This document shows positions 18,311-26,405 of a stretch of DNA of 64,000 nt, piece by piece. Source of the DNA: Hydrogenophilales bacterium (GTDB taxonomy: Bacteria; Pseudomonadota; Gammaproteobacteria; Burkholderiales; Thiobacillaceae); NCBI GenBank assembly GCA_016195805.1, contig JACPYT010000009.1, forward strand, positions 62,001-126,000, written 5' to 3'. The translations under genes and the position numbers were made by a program. Under the pieces are notes generated by a model. It did not search any database. It saw nothing but the letters and a program-made list of their open reading frames with translations, and had not been told where the DNA came from. Position 1 is the first letter of the stretch. Each line of letters opens with the position of its first letter.

Positions 18311-18841
18311 TCACGTCACTTTCAGTGCGCCCTGGTTGACATCGGTGACGCCGACCAGATTGATCGCCGCCGCGGTGATCTCGACCTTGGGCGCCACCAG
18401 CGAGATGCCGGCCTGGTTGATCAGCACCGTCGAGGCGCCGCTGCGCAGCATGATCCCGCCCGCCGGTCCCGGCACGTCGCTGATCACCACCATGTTCTGT
18501 CCCGCCGTCTGCAGCACGATGCTCGGCGACACCGGCAGGCCGGCGTGGGCGATGCTCGGCACGTCGGCCTGCGACCCCCAGCGGCAGCCGACCCAGATCG
18601 GACGGTTGGGATCGCCGTGCTCGAACTCCACCCACACGCCGGCACCGATCGGCGGCACCAGGTACACGCCCATCGGCGGCCCGGTCGGCCCCGCCAGCGG
18701 CGCGCAGGCCTCGGCCCAGGTCGAGGGCAGCAAGGAGGTCACGTCCGGCACCATCACCTGCAGCCGGCCACGCAGTTCGGGGTCGATGTTGTTGATCACC
18801 GTGCCCTGGTACTTGCCCCAGAATTTCTTTTCTCCGTTCAC
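18311..18841 (-). CDS. eCIS spike protein, gpV/VgrG C-terminal type
   Basis: 176 residues starting at GTG (18841), overlapping the gpD-like gene by four bases. The N-terminal OB-fold is recognised from KYQGTVINNIDPELRGRLQV and the VWVEFEHGDPNRPIWVG strand pair. The C-terminus is a run of short beta repeats (SIVLQTAG, GIMLRSGAS, KVEITAAA) that builds the trimeric beta-helical needle. In T6SS this part is fused to the gpD-like hub as VgrG; here, as in Afp-like systems, the two are separate genes in hub-then-spike order. Confidence 0.92.
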   Translation of the reverse strand: MNGEKKFWGKYQGTVINNIDPELRGRLQVMVPDVTSLLPSTWAEACAPLAGPTGPPMGVYLVPPIGAGVWVEFEHGDPNRPIWVGCRWGSQADVPSIAHAGLPVSPSIVLQTAGQNMVVISDVPGPAGGIMLRSGASTVLINQAGISLVAPKVEITAAAINLVGVTDVNQGALKVT

Positions 18842-19962
18842 GCTACCAACCTTGGGGTATTAGAAATAAGCCCATCGCGCGACAGGCTGAAGTTCTGCTT
18901 GTACTCGCCGCGCTTGATGTTGTGGGTCACGCTGTCCACGTAGTACAGGCCGTCGTAGGCCAGCCCGGCGCCGCGCACCCCTACCAGCATGCGCGAGCGC
19001 AACACGCGCCCATAGCGCAGCACATCCAGGGTGCCGCTGCCGCTGATGGCCTCGGCGTTGTTCATGAAGTAGGCGAGAATGCTGCGCGCCGCTTCGGTCG
19101 GGTCCATCTGCGCCACGTCGTCGGCGAACTCGATCTTGGCCGGCGGCGTGGGACGCAGTCCCAGCGGTGGCTTGAACGCGTTGACGTTGGGCGCGGGAAT
19201 CGGGATCGGGATCTTGTGGGTGATCGGATCGAGGATGGTGAAAATCCGCACTTTCTTCGCCAGCCCGTCGAGAGAAAAACTCAGCGACTCGACGTTGGTA
19301 TGCGCGTCCATGTTCACGTTCAGCGCAGGCTGGGGAATCGGGATGCGGATGTCCGGCCCGAAATAGGCGATGCTCTGCCCGGGCAGCGGGCCGGGCTCCA
19401 CGTAGAACACGTAGCCGCAGTCCGAGGCGCGGCCCTTGATGAACTGCAGATCGGTGGTGTATTGCGTGTCCCAGCCGTCGGTGGGGATGCGCAGCACCGA
19501 AATGATGGGCGGAATCGCCACCGGCACCACGCCGAACATGGCGTAGGGCGCAAGCGCCGCGTAAATCTGCGCGATCTCCGGCATCGCCGGGTAGGACATG
19601 ATCTTCTGCACCACGTCCATCAGCACGCTGAGGTCTTCGCCGGTGACGGTGAGCGTCGATTGCCCCGGCTCGTTGCTGGGCTGCAGTTCCTGGCGGGTGA
19701 TGATGCCGTCCATGAGCACATTCGGAAATCCGCTCAGCGTCGCGATGATGATGACCCGCGTCACGACGGGATCAAAATAGCCGGCGGGCAGCATGGTCGT
19801 CAGCAGTGTCGACTTCTTGCTCACCGCGAAGGTGAGCTGAAACCCGCTGCGGTCGCTGCCGCTGGTCACCTGCACAGCGGTGAGCGCATCCACCACCGAC
19901 TGCGGCGCAGGAATGGGCACCGCCGGGCCGATCATCAGGGTGAGATGCACGCCTTTAAGCAT
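18838..19962 (-). CDS. eCIS hub protein, phage late control gpD-like
   Basis: 374 residues with the gpD/VgrG N-terminal pattern: a tube-like beta domain with VTGEDLSVLMD near residue 150 and the closing segment GLAYDGLYYVDSVTHNIKRGEY. It forms the hub on which the spike sits and is the VgrG-N equivalent of the downstream gene. Its ATG overlaps the end of the LysM-like gene by eight bases. An Ile/Pro-rich middle (IPIPAPNVNAF) is a lineage-specific loop. Confidence 0.9.
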   Translation of the reverse strand: MLKGVHLTLMIGPAVPIPAPQSVVDALTAVQVTSGSDRSGFQLTFAVSKKSTLLTTMLPAGYFDPVVTRVIIIATLSGFPNVLMDGIITRQELQPSNEPGQSTLTVTGEDLSVLMDVVQKIMSYPAMPEIAQIYAALAPYAMFGVVPVAIPPIISVLRIPTDGWDTQYTTDLQFIKGRASDCGYVFYVEPGPLPGQSIAYFGPDIRIPIPQPALNVNMDAHTNVESLSFSLDGLAKKVRIFTILDPITHKIPIPIPAPNVNAFKPPLGLRPTPPAKIEFADDVAQMDPTEAARSILAYFMNNAEAISGSGTLDVLRYGRVLRSRMLVGVRGAGLAYDGLYYVDSVTHNIKRGEYKQNFSLSRDGLISNTPRLVA

Positions 19963-20278
19963 TGGGCGTCCCCGGGATGCCTTCGGGCAGGGTGATGCGC
20001 AGCGTGCTGCCGGGGCGTTCGGTCAACTCGTCCGGACGCAGGGCGCGGTTCGCGTCGCAGAGGCGCCAGAACTGCTCCGGATCGGCAAGGTACTGCGCGG
20101 TGATGTTGTCCAGGCGTTCGGCCTGCTTGACCCCATGCACCAGCAGCAGGGAAAAACGCTCCGGTGCGGGCACGAAGCGGCGCCTGAGATAAACGGTCTT
20201 GTCACCATTGACGCTCTCGAGCGTCGCGGTCTCGATACCGTAGTAGCGGCTGGTCGGCGGAAACTGGAAGGTGCTCAT
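19955..20278 (-). CDS. LysM-like small baseplate protein of the eCIS
   Basis: 107 residues. The centre reads QAERLDNITAQYLADPEQFWRLCDANR, the LysM-like motif that in T4 gp53 and phage gpX relatives joins wedges to the hub, not necessarily a peptidoglycan binder. It lies between the CIS tube-adaptor gene and the gpD-like hub with four- and eight-base overlaps, the expected place. In some eCIS the LysM part is fused to the tube-adaptor; here it is a separate gene. Confidence 0.85.
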   Translation of the reverse strand: MSTFQFPPTSRYYGIETATLESVNGDKTVYLRRRFVPAPERFSLLLVHGVKQAERLDNITAQYLADPEQFWRLCDANRALRPDELTERPGSTLRITLPEGIPGTPNA

Positions 20279-20931
20279 GGAATCCCCGTGATGCCCAGGG
20301 TGGAAAGCGCGCCGCCCGGCCCGAGTTGCGCCAGCAGCTCCTTGTTCTTCAGATAGGTCATGAAGAGGTTGCCCCCTTTGTGGCTGAAGCCGAGATCGTT
20401 CACCGACAACACCCGCATGCCCAGGCTCACCTTGGCGCGAATCGGATTCAGCGCGATATCGAATGCCTCTTCGGTGATGCTGAATTCGGTGATCCGCACC
20501 GGGAGAATCCGCGTCTTGCTCCAGATGAACAGAGACAGCGGCGATTCGGCCGGCGAGATCTCCAGGGTTCCGGCTTGTGCGAGGCTGTTGCCGGATTCGA
20601 GCTGGGCGCTGGTGGGATAGACGATGGTCTCCAGCGCCGCGAGCTGGGGGAAGATGCCGAGTTGGGCCGTGGTGCGGTTGTCGTCCGGAAACTCGAGCTG
20701 ATCGGTCGCGTCGATTTCCGCGTCGAGCTTGAGGGTTTCGTTCGGCGGCCCCTTCAGGCGCAGCGCTTCGAGCCGGTCGCCCTCGCCGCCCACCGCTTGC
20801 ACCTGGAGCGTGCGCGTGAGCGTGTCAGGGTTGTACTGCAGGGCGACGATGCGCTGCACCGCGCCGGTGGTGGGATCGATCAGCACGATGCCGCCCTTGA
20901 TGATGCGGGGAGAGCTGGAGAGTCCGGTCAT
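20275..20931 (-). CDS. Contractile injection system tube (adaptor) protein
   Basis: 218 residues. The phrases ALQYNPDTLTRTLQVQ and LKLDAEIDATDQLEF are characteristic of the CIS tube-protein family at the Afp7/gp48-like position, which connects the inner tube to the hub. The C-terminal LGMRVLSVNDLGFSHKGG segment is also typical. It begins four bases inside the end of the first cargo-like gene, marking the switch from cargo back to structural genes in the operon. Confidence 0.87.
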   Translation of the reverse strand: MTGLSSSPRIIKGGIVLIDPTTGAVQRIVALQYNPDTLTRTLQVQAVGGEGDRLEALRLKGPPNETLKLDAEIDATDQLEFPDDNRTTAQLGIFPQLAALETIVYPTSAQLESGNSLAQAGTLEISPAESPLSLFIWSKTRILPVRITEFSITEEAFDIALNPIRAKVSLGMRVLSVNDLGFSHKGGNLFMTYLKNKELLAQLGPGGALSTLGITGIP

Positions 20932-22460
20932 GGTGCGCTTCCCTCTGTCCCTTCCAGGCGTGGCAGCCTGGATTTCATGCCAAAGCTGCGCGGACGCGAC
21001 GATGGAGGAATGTAGAACCAGACGTCCACGCGCCGATTCTTGGCCTTTTCTTCGGCGTTGGCCTCGCCTGGAAACAGCAACCGTGTCTCACCAAAGCCCT
21101 GAGGCGCAATGCGCCGGCCGTCGACCCCGCGGCGCACCAGCGCATTGCGCACCGCCTGGGCACGCTGCTCCGACAGACGCTGGTTGTATTCCTCCGTATA
21201 GCTGCTGTCGGTATGGCCTTCCACATGCACTTCGGCGTCGCTGTAGAGCTTGAGCTGGCTTGCCAGGCGGTCGAGCTTTGCAGTCGCGGTTGCGGGAATC
21301 TCCGGACGGTTCAGCGAAAAATGATCGATCGTGTCCGACTCGATGGTGCCGAAGGGAATATTGGGAAACTGGAGTTCCAGGCGCGGAATCGTCGAGAAGG
21401 TGAGGCCGCCCGGCGCCGGCGTGGGCGGCATCGGAGGCGTCGGCGCACGCTCGGGCCTGACACAGCGGTCACTGATGACCACCTCGTCAGCGGTGCAGCA
21501 GCGGAAGCTCATGAGTCCGATGTTCTGCCACCGGCAGCAGCGGTCCCGGTCGCGCACGAATTGCGGGCAACACAGGCCGTCGGCATCGCCGCCGTGGGCG
21601 GTCTCGTACCCCGGCAGGATCCGTGTGCAGAAATCCTGCCCCGGACCTCCCAGTGACGGCAGATTCCCGCGTAGCACATCCAGTGCGCTACGCAAGGTGC
21701 TCAACTTCACTTGCCGCCCACGCAGGAAGCTCGGCACTCCGGGCACATCCGGCACGATGATCATCGGGTCCAGCTCATCGAACACAGGGATCGGGATCAA
21801 GGGTTCTTTCGTTTTCTTCGGTTGCCGTTGCAGCGTGGGACGCGCCGGCGCAAGCATCGGTCCCATGGCGCTGCCGAGGGCATGGCCGATGCCGGTCTCC
21901 GGCAGAGACGCCGCCACGATCTGCTCGGCCGCACGATCCGCCTCGCGTTCCTGCGGCGTGTCGGCGGGTCCGATTTCCAGGCTCGGCGCCGCGCCCGAAA
22001 GATGCGCCTGCTGCACGGTGTGGGCAAGCTCATGGGCGAGCAGCCGCCGCCCGGCCGCGCCCTGCGGTCGGTACTCGCCAGGACCGAACACGATGTCGTG
22101 GCCGACCGTGTAGGCGCGCGCATCGACGGCTTGGGCCGATGCGGCTGCGCGGTCATCGGCGTGGACGCGGACACGGCTGAAATCGCGGCCGAACCGGCTC
22201 TCCATGAACGTACGGGTTGCACCATCCAGGACCTCGCCCGGCGAATTCAAAACGGCGTGCACACTCGGCGGAATGTCCGGCGTTTCACGCCCAACCCCAG
22301 GCTTGCGCTGCAAGCTTTTCCGCTTGGCCGAGCATTCATTGCACAGCCCCCCGGCGGACGAAGCGTTTCCGCACGCGCACTTGCGCTGCAGGATGCCGCG
22401 TGCCGGCACCACGCTATCCGGCCTTGCGGGGGAATTCATCTGTTGTCGACTTACATTCAT
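20928..22460 (-). CDS. DUF4157 eCIS cargo candidate with C-terminal OmpA-like domain
   Basis: 510 residues. An N-terminal four-Cys module (LQRKCACG with Cys28, Cys30, then Cys40 and Cys43) precedes a DUF4157 domain with HExxH at 143-147 in LLAHELAHTVQQ. A cysteine-rich middle (about 278-333, with three CC pairs) is followed by an OmpA-like domain (about 365-485) with GHTDSS and NRRVDV. DUF4157 is strongly linked to eCIS cargo. No signal peptide is present, as expected for a protein packed into a tube before cell lysis. OmpA-like domains bind peptidoglycan, so a wall-targeted action is possible but not shown. Short LQRK-type motifs recur at about 24, 50 and 210. Confidence 0.8.
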   Translation of the reverse strand: MNVSRQQMNSPARPDSVVPARGILQRKCACGNASSAGGLCNECSAKRKSLQRKPGVGRETPDIPPSVHAVLNSPGEVLDGATRTFMESRFGRDFSRVRVHADDRAAASAQAVDARAYTVGHDIVFGPGEYRPQGAAGRRLLAHELAHTVQQAHLSGAAPSLEIGPADTPQEREADRAAEQIVAASLPETGIGHALGSAMGPMLAPARPTLQRQPKKTKEPLIPIPVFDELDPMIIVPDVPGVPSFLRGRQVKLSTLRSALDVLRGNLPSLGGPGQDFCTRILPGYETAHGGDADGLCCPQFVRDRDRCCRWQNIGLMSFRCCTADEVVISDRCVRPERAPTPPMPPTPAPGGLTFSTIPRLELQFPNIPFGTIESDTIDHFSLNRPEIPATATAKLDRLASQLKLYSDAEVHVEGHTDSSYTEEYNQRLSEQRAQAVRNALVRRGVDGRRIAPQGFGETRLLFPGEANAEEKAKNRRVDVWFYIPPSSRPRSFGMKSRLPRLEGTEGSAP

Positions 22461-22466
22461 CGTCTG

Positions 22467-22730
22467 TCAGTGCCCTCCATCCGCCGGCCCTCGTACCGCA
22501 ATCACCTTTTGCCGCCCCACGAGCTTCTCGTCCCACGCGCGATCGGCAGAAAACAGCTCGGGCCGGTACTCCAGCTGCAACACCATCCGCACGGTCCGAT
22601 CGCCCTGGTGACAGCCGACCTCCACCGCGCGCAGTTTTCCTGGTGGCTCATCCACCATCCTCGCGTCGCTGAATGGCGTGCCACACAGGGCAAGCACCTG
22701 GGCAACGGTCAGGCCTATCCAGTTCTCCAT
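22467..22730 (-). CDS. Small hypothetical protein between cargo genes
   Basis: 87 residues, starting MENWIGLTVAQVLALCG, with a compact alpha/beta look and no membrane segment or known motif. It sits three bases after the JAMM-like cargo gene and six before the OmpA-type cargo gene, in the same operon. Small genes placed directly after toxin-like genes are often chaperones or immunity proteins, but nothing in the sequence proves this. Confidence 0.6.
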   Translation of the reverse strand: MENWIGLTVAQVLALCGTPFSDARMVDEPPGKLRAVEVGCHQGDRTVRMVLQLEYRPELFSADRAWDEKLVGRQKVIAVRGPADGGH

Positions 22731-22733
22731 CGC

Positions 22734-23918
22734 TTATCCCGACGCCAGCTTTGCGCTCTTGGGCACTGGACTCTTCGCGTCCGGGCGACACACCCCGTAA
22801 TAGCAAAGACCGCAGCCGGCGATCGCCGACCTTACCGCGGCGTCCACCTTGAGCTGGAAATTCCCTCCGGCTGCGGCGAACTTGTCGTCCCAACGCTTCT
22901 TGACGTCGACGCTCTTGCAGCCATCCCGCGCCGACGCGTCCCGCGTGTCCATGATGAAAATGCAACTCCCGCCATGGACATACTTGACGCTGCCCTGCCC
23001 GCCTGCGATGAAGTTCTCGATGTCGCCACCCGAGAAGCTCACGCCCAGCTTGGATCCTTCCGATTTGCTATAGGGGTGGGTATGAAAAGTGCCCAAGGTG
23101 ACATCGCCCGCTTCTTCCGCAGGCAAGGCGATGCTGCCCCCGCCTCCTGACCCGGTGCGAATGACCCGCTTTCCAGCCGAGTCCGTGACAACGCGACCGC
23201 CATGTTCCGCGACCGTCGCGCCTGCCTGCCCCGACTTGGACCATGCCTCGCCCATGGCCTTGTAGATATCGTCCGGAATCGTGTGCGTGGATGGACATTT
23301 CTTCTTGCCGCCGCCCTGTCTCGCCAGGTTCCGAGGCGCGTGATCCAAAGGACCGTGCGCCTGGCCAGCCACGACCGCCTGGGCCGCACGGTCGGCCTCC
23401 GATTCCCAGCGGTCCGACGCAGGCCCGATACGCAGCCCGGTTTCCGGCGAATGAGGCGAAGCGTTCTGTTGCGCAACATGTGCAAGCTCATGCGCCAGCA
23501 GCCGCTGCCCCGTGGGCGTCGCCGGTTCGTATTGACTGGAACCGAACACGACATGGCGGCCCACGGTATAAGCCAGCGCATCGACCGCCCGTGCCGAAGT
23601 CGCCGCCATCGCATCCGTGTGCACCCGTACCTGGCTGAAATCGCGGCCAAAGCGTGGCTCGAAGAATGCGCGGGCGGATGGGTCGAGCGCTTCTCCGGGG
23701 GAACGGAGCACGTCATGCACAATCGGCGGCGCCTCCGACTGCGTGCTTTCCCCCGACGCCGTCCGTTGCAAGCCAAGCCGGTTCTTGACGCATGCCGGGC
23801 ACACCTCGCCCGTCGGCGTGTGATTTCCGCAGGCGCACTTCCGTTGCAGCAGCCTCGCCCCTGCCGGGAGGAAGGATGTCTCGGTTTTTGGCGCGGCTTG
23901 TCGACTCGCTGGGGTCAT
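22734..23918 (-). CDS. DUF4157 eCIS cargo candidate with JAMM-like C-terminal domain
   Basis: 394 residues. The N-terminus repeats the four-Cys module with Cys28, Cys30, Cys40 and Cys43 and the DUF4157 HExxH at 143-147. After a linker, the C-terminal 180 residues contain Glu238, a FHTHP motif (His279, His281) and SGGD (Ser296, Asp299). This is the residue set of JAMM/MPN+ zinc isopeptidases (E, HxH, SxxD), although the HxH-to-S spacing is longer than the classical seven residues; DUF4329-type toxin domains are an alternative. The C-terminus is Cys-rich (CGLCYYGVC). If the assignment holds, the payload would be a metalloprotease or deubiquitinase-like enzyme delivered by the eCIS. Confidence 0.78.
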   Translation of the reverse strand: MTPASRQAAPKTETSFLPAGARLLQRKCACGNHTPTGEVCPACVKNRLGLQRTASGESTQSEAPPIVHDVLRSPGEALDPSARAFFEPRFGRDFSQVRVHTDAMAATSARAVDALAYTVGRHVVFGSSQYEPATPTGQRLLAHELAHVAQQNASPHSPETGLRIGPASDRWESEADRAAQAVVAGQAHGPLDHAPRNLARQGGGKKKCPSTHTIPDDIYKAMGEAWSKSGQAGATVAEHGGRVVTDSAGKRVIRTGSGGGGSIALPAEEAGDVTLGTFHTHPYSKSEGSKLGVSFSGGDIENFIAGGQGSVKYVHGGSCIFIMDTRDASARDGCKSVDVKKRWDDKFAAAGGNFQLKVDAAVRSAIAGCGLCYYGVCRPDAKSPVPKSAKLASG

Positions 23919-23958
23919 GGTTCGATTCGCTCAAACTCCACGGTTGGATTCAGCCCGA

Positions 23959-24360
23959 TCACGCGACGCTCCGGGCTTCGATCATGTTCACCAGTTCGTC
24001 CACCGTCAGTGCACCCCGATGCTCGAGGCGCATTTCCCCATCGGTAAACGCCAGCCACACAGATGTCTCTTCAAGCCCTTCAAGGCCGGGGCACCACGCG
24101 TCGAACTCTTCCGGCACGTCGAAGGGACGCAGCCCCAATATGAGACCTCCGCCGAAGCGCTTGGCGGCATCCAGGGCCGTCTGAATCGCTTGGATGTCCG
24201 GCATGCTCCATGCCGCGAAGGCGAGCACCAGCCATCGTCCGCTGCCGAGCTCCGGTTCCCGGGATGACGGTGCAGCTGCAAGCGCCCTGCAGTACAGGGG
24301 CTCGTCCCGGAGATCGATTCGGGGCCGTCCATCCCCGTTGCGCGTCACGTGATAGGTCAT
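23959..24360 (-). CDS. Hypothetical protein between two cargo genes
   Basis: 133 residues with an alpha/beta composition and no signal or transmembrane segment. It begins MTYHVTRNGDGRPRIDLRDEP and ends with TVDELVNMIEA. It lies three bases downstream of the methyltransferase-like cargo gene and 40 upstream of the JAMM-like cargo gene. It may be a dedicated chaperone or immunity factor of one of them; I do not recognise the family. Confidence 0.6.
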   Translation of the reverse strand: MTYHVTRNGDGRPRIDLRDEPLYCRALAAAPSSREPELGSGRWLVLAFAAWSMPDIQAIQTALDAAKRFGGGLILGLRPFDVPEEFDAWCPGLEGLEETSVWLAFTDGEMRLEHRGALTVDELVNMIEARSVA

Positions 24361-24363
24361 GGT

Positions 24364-26160
24364 TCACGGTCCCGGCACGGTGATGGTGGATTCAATGGCG
24401 CCATTCTTGATGTCCTTCCTGATGGTGCCGCCCACCGCCTTGGCTATCTGGTCGTGGTAGCGCTCCATGTTGTCCGGTCCATAGAGGACAATGGTGCCGC
24501 CCGGCGCGACGATGCGGGCAATCTCGTCGATCAGGCCGGCGAGCATGAGCGGGCCGTTCTCGGACGTGACCAGGTCCGCGACATGATCCGCGATGGGAAT
24601 CCGGTTGACGGCCGCGTTCGTTGCGGAGAACTTGCGGTATATGAGATTGGGTACGCGCGATCCCGACACGCCGGTGGTACTCGTCCGCTCGGCCATTCCG
24701 ACGTTGATCGCGCCGGGGAAGAAACCTTCTCCGAACAGGTCGACGTGGTACCTGGCGCCTGCCGGCACGTGCTTCGCATGGAGATCGGACCCGGAGTCGA
24801 TCCCCGTGCCGACCGCCCACTTCGCGTAGGTATCGCTTGCGGCCGCCGCGTGCCCCTGGTCTGCCAGCAGTTTGTCGATGGACTGCCAGGTGCCTTCGGC
24901 CGACAGGTAGAACTGGCGATAATCGGTCAGGTCCTTCCGGTCGAGCTGCGCACCCTGCGGCGCGACTGATTTCGGTATGCTTTCCAGCCAGCCCTTGAGC
25001 TTTGCGCGATGCGCGGCTGCGGTGTCGAGATTCGCCTGGCTTGGATTGTTCTTGGCCCGCACATAGAGTTGGCGGCCCTGGCTGATGACGGAAGCGGGAT
25101 CCAGCCACGCCTCGGGCGTGGGCCGGATTTCCTCAACCACCACGCTGCGCCAGAATTCCCGCGGGTTGGGGTCGGCTTTCGCGCCCGCTCCCGTCGCGGG
25201 CGTGGGACCATGTTTGAACCGATCGAGTATGGGGCAGTCGGGGCGCCGCGTCTTCGCCAGGACGGCGATCACATTGGCGCGGTGGCACGATAGCGCCCAG
25301 TTGAATCCAGCACCGCCCTCCTGGCTCGCAAATCCGTGGATATTGAGCTTGCGCCCCGGTTTGAGCTTGCCGATCTTTGCATCCTCGCCGGGAAGCAGCT
25401 CGTCGCACCCCACCTTGAACAGGAACTGCCAGCCGCCGACACCTTGTTTGCTCTCCTTGCACTCGGGCTCGGGCGCCTGCAGTTCTTTGCCGCACTTGCG
25501 TTGTAGCGCAATCGCCGAGGAGGGAATGGCCGGAAATTTCATCGGCTCGGGGCCCGGTTTGTGACGCCCGTTTCCGCCGCCGGACTGCTGCACGACGTGG
25601 GTGAGCTCATGCGCAAGCAGTCGCCGTCCATCCTGGCTTCCCGGCGCGAAGCGGTGGGCACCGAACACGATGTTGCGCCCCACGGTATAGGCAAGCGCGT
25701 TCACATCCGCGGCAGATCGCTCCGCAGCGTGCCCAGTGTGAATTCGCACTTGGGAGAAGTCATGGTCGAATCGCTGCTCCATGTCCCGGCGCAATGCCGG
25801 AGCGAGTGGACTGCCAGTGCCCTCCAGCGCCTGTCCCACGCTGGACGGAGCCATGTCGTTGCCGGCCTGCGCTCCCGCAAGGCGCTGAATGCGCGGCGCG
25901 CCATCATGCGAAGGACTGTGCGCCGGCATTGCCGCCACGCGATCTGCAACGCGGTCGGCTTCCTGCTCGTAGACGTCTGCCGGGCCATCCACTGCAAGCT
26001 TCGTCTGCAAGCCGCTGCGTTTCTTTTTCCCGCAGCTGCCGCATTCGCTACCAGCCAAGGTATGGCTGCCACAAGCGCACTTGCGCTGAAGCAGCCCGAA
26101 TGGATTCACGCCGGCTTTTTGCTGCGGCGAAGGCGCCTGGCTGACGGCTTGCCTCGTCAT
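24364..26160 (-). CDS. DUF4157 eCIS cargo candidate with methyltransferase-like C-terminus
   Basis: 598 residues from the ATG at 26160, which overlaps the stop of the preceding gene (a longer frame to 26547 runs antisense-like through neighbours and is rejected). Cys28, Cys30, Cys40 and Cys43 recur exactly as in the two other cargo candidates. The DUF4157 HExxH is at 184-188 (HELTH). An OmpA-like segment spans about 240-345. The last 130 residues contain a glycine-rich strand-loop (VDLFGEGFFPGAINVG), then PIADHVADLV and EIARIVAPGGTIVLYGP, the order of motifs I, IV and V of class I SAM methyltransferases, though motif I is degenerate. The methyltransferase reading is inference. Confidence 0.77.
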   Translation of the reverse strand: MTRQAVSQAPSPQQKAGVNPFGLLQRKCACGSHTLAGSECGSCGKKKRSGLQTKLAVDGPADVYEQEADRVADRVAAMPAHSPSHDGAPRIQRLAGAQAGNDMAPSSVGQALEGTGSPLAPALRRDMEQRFDHDFSQVRIHTGHAAERSAADVNALAYTVGRNIVFGAHRFAPGSQDGRRLLAHELTHVVQQSGGGNGRHKPGPEPMKFPAIPSSAIALQRKCGKELQAPEPECKESKQGVGGWQFLFKVGCDELLPGEDAKIGKLKPGRKLNIHGFASQEGGAGFNWALSCHRANVIAVLAKTRRPDCPILDRFKHGPTPATGAGAKADPNPREFWRSVVVEEIRPTPEAWLDPASVISQGRQLYVRAKNNPSQANLDTAAAHRAKLKGWLESIPKSVAPQGAQLDRKDLTDYRQFYLSAEGTWQSIDKLLADQGHAAAASDTYAKWAVGTGIDSGSDLHAKHVPAGARYHVDLFGEGFFPGAINVGMAERTSTTGVSGSRVPNLIYRKFSATNAAVNRIPIADHVADLVTSENGPLMLAGLIDEIARIVAPGGTIVLYGPDNMERYHDQIAKAVGGTIRKDIKNGAIESTITVPGP

Positions 26161-26405
26161 TTGCTCAAAGCTCCATAAACTGCGCCGGCGATCTGCGCAC
26201 CCAGTTGACCAGACGTAGCTTCGCGCGCCAGCACGATATTTGGCGCCTGCACGCGATGCACATGCCCAGCCAACCCAGCGGCGCCGCCCGCCGCGAGGCG
26301 TCCGGCCAACTCGCGTTCGATCGCTTTTTGCACGTGCGATCCCTGGTCTACGCCAACGGGCAACCCGTCCAGAATCAGTCGCTCGATATGCAGGTTGATG
26401 TTCAT
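26157..26405 (-). CDS. Small conserved protein of the eCIS operon
   Basis: 82 residues from the ATG at 26405, whose ATGA overlaps the stop of the ATPase gene; a start at 26432 would add nine poorly coding residues. It begins MNINLHIERLILDGLPV, a start I associate with small eCIS operon proteins downstream of the ATPase. The rest is Ala/Gly-rich with a predicted amphipathic helix. Its function is unknown; position suggests a link between assembly and cargo genes. Confidence 0.65.
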   Translation of the reverse strand: MNINLHIERLILDGLPVGVDQGSHVQKAIERELAGRLAAGGAAGLAGHVHRVQAPNIVLAREATSGQLGAQIAGAVYGALSK

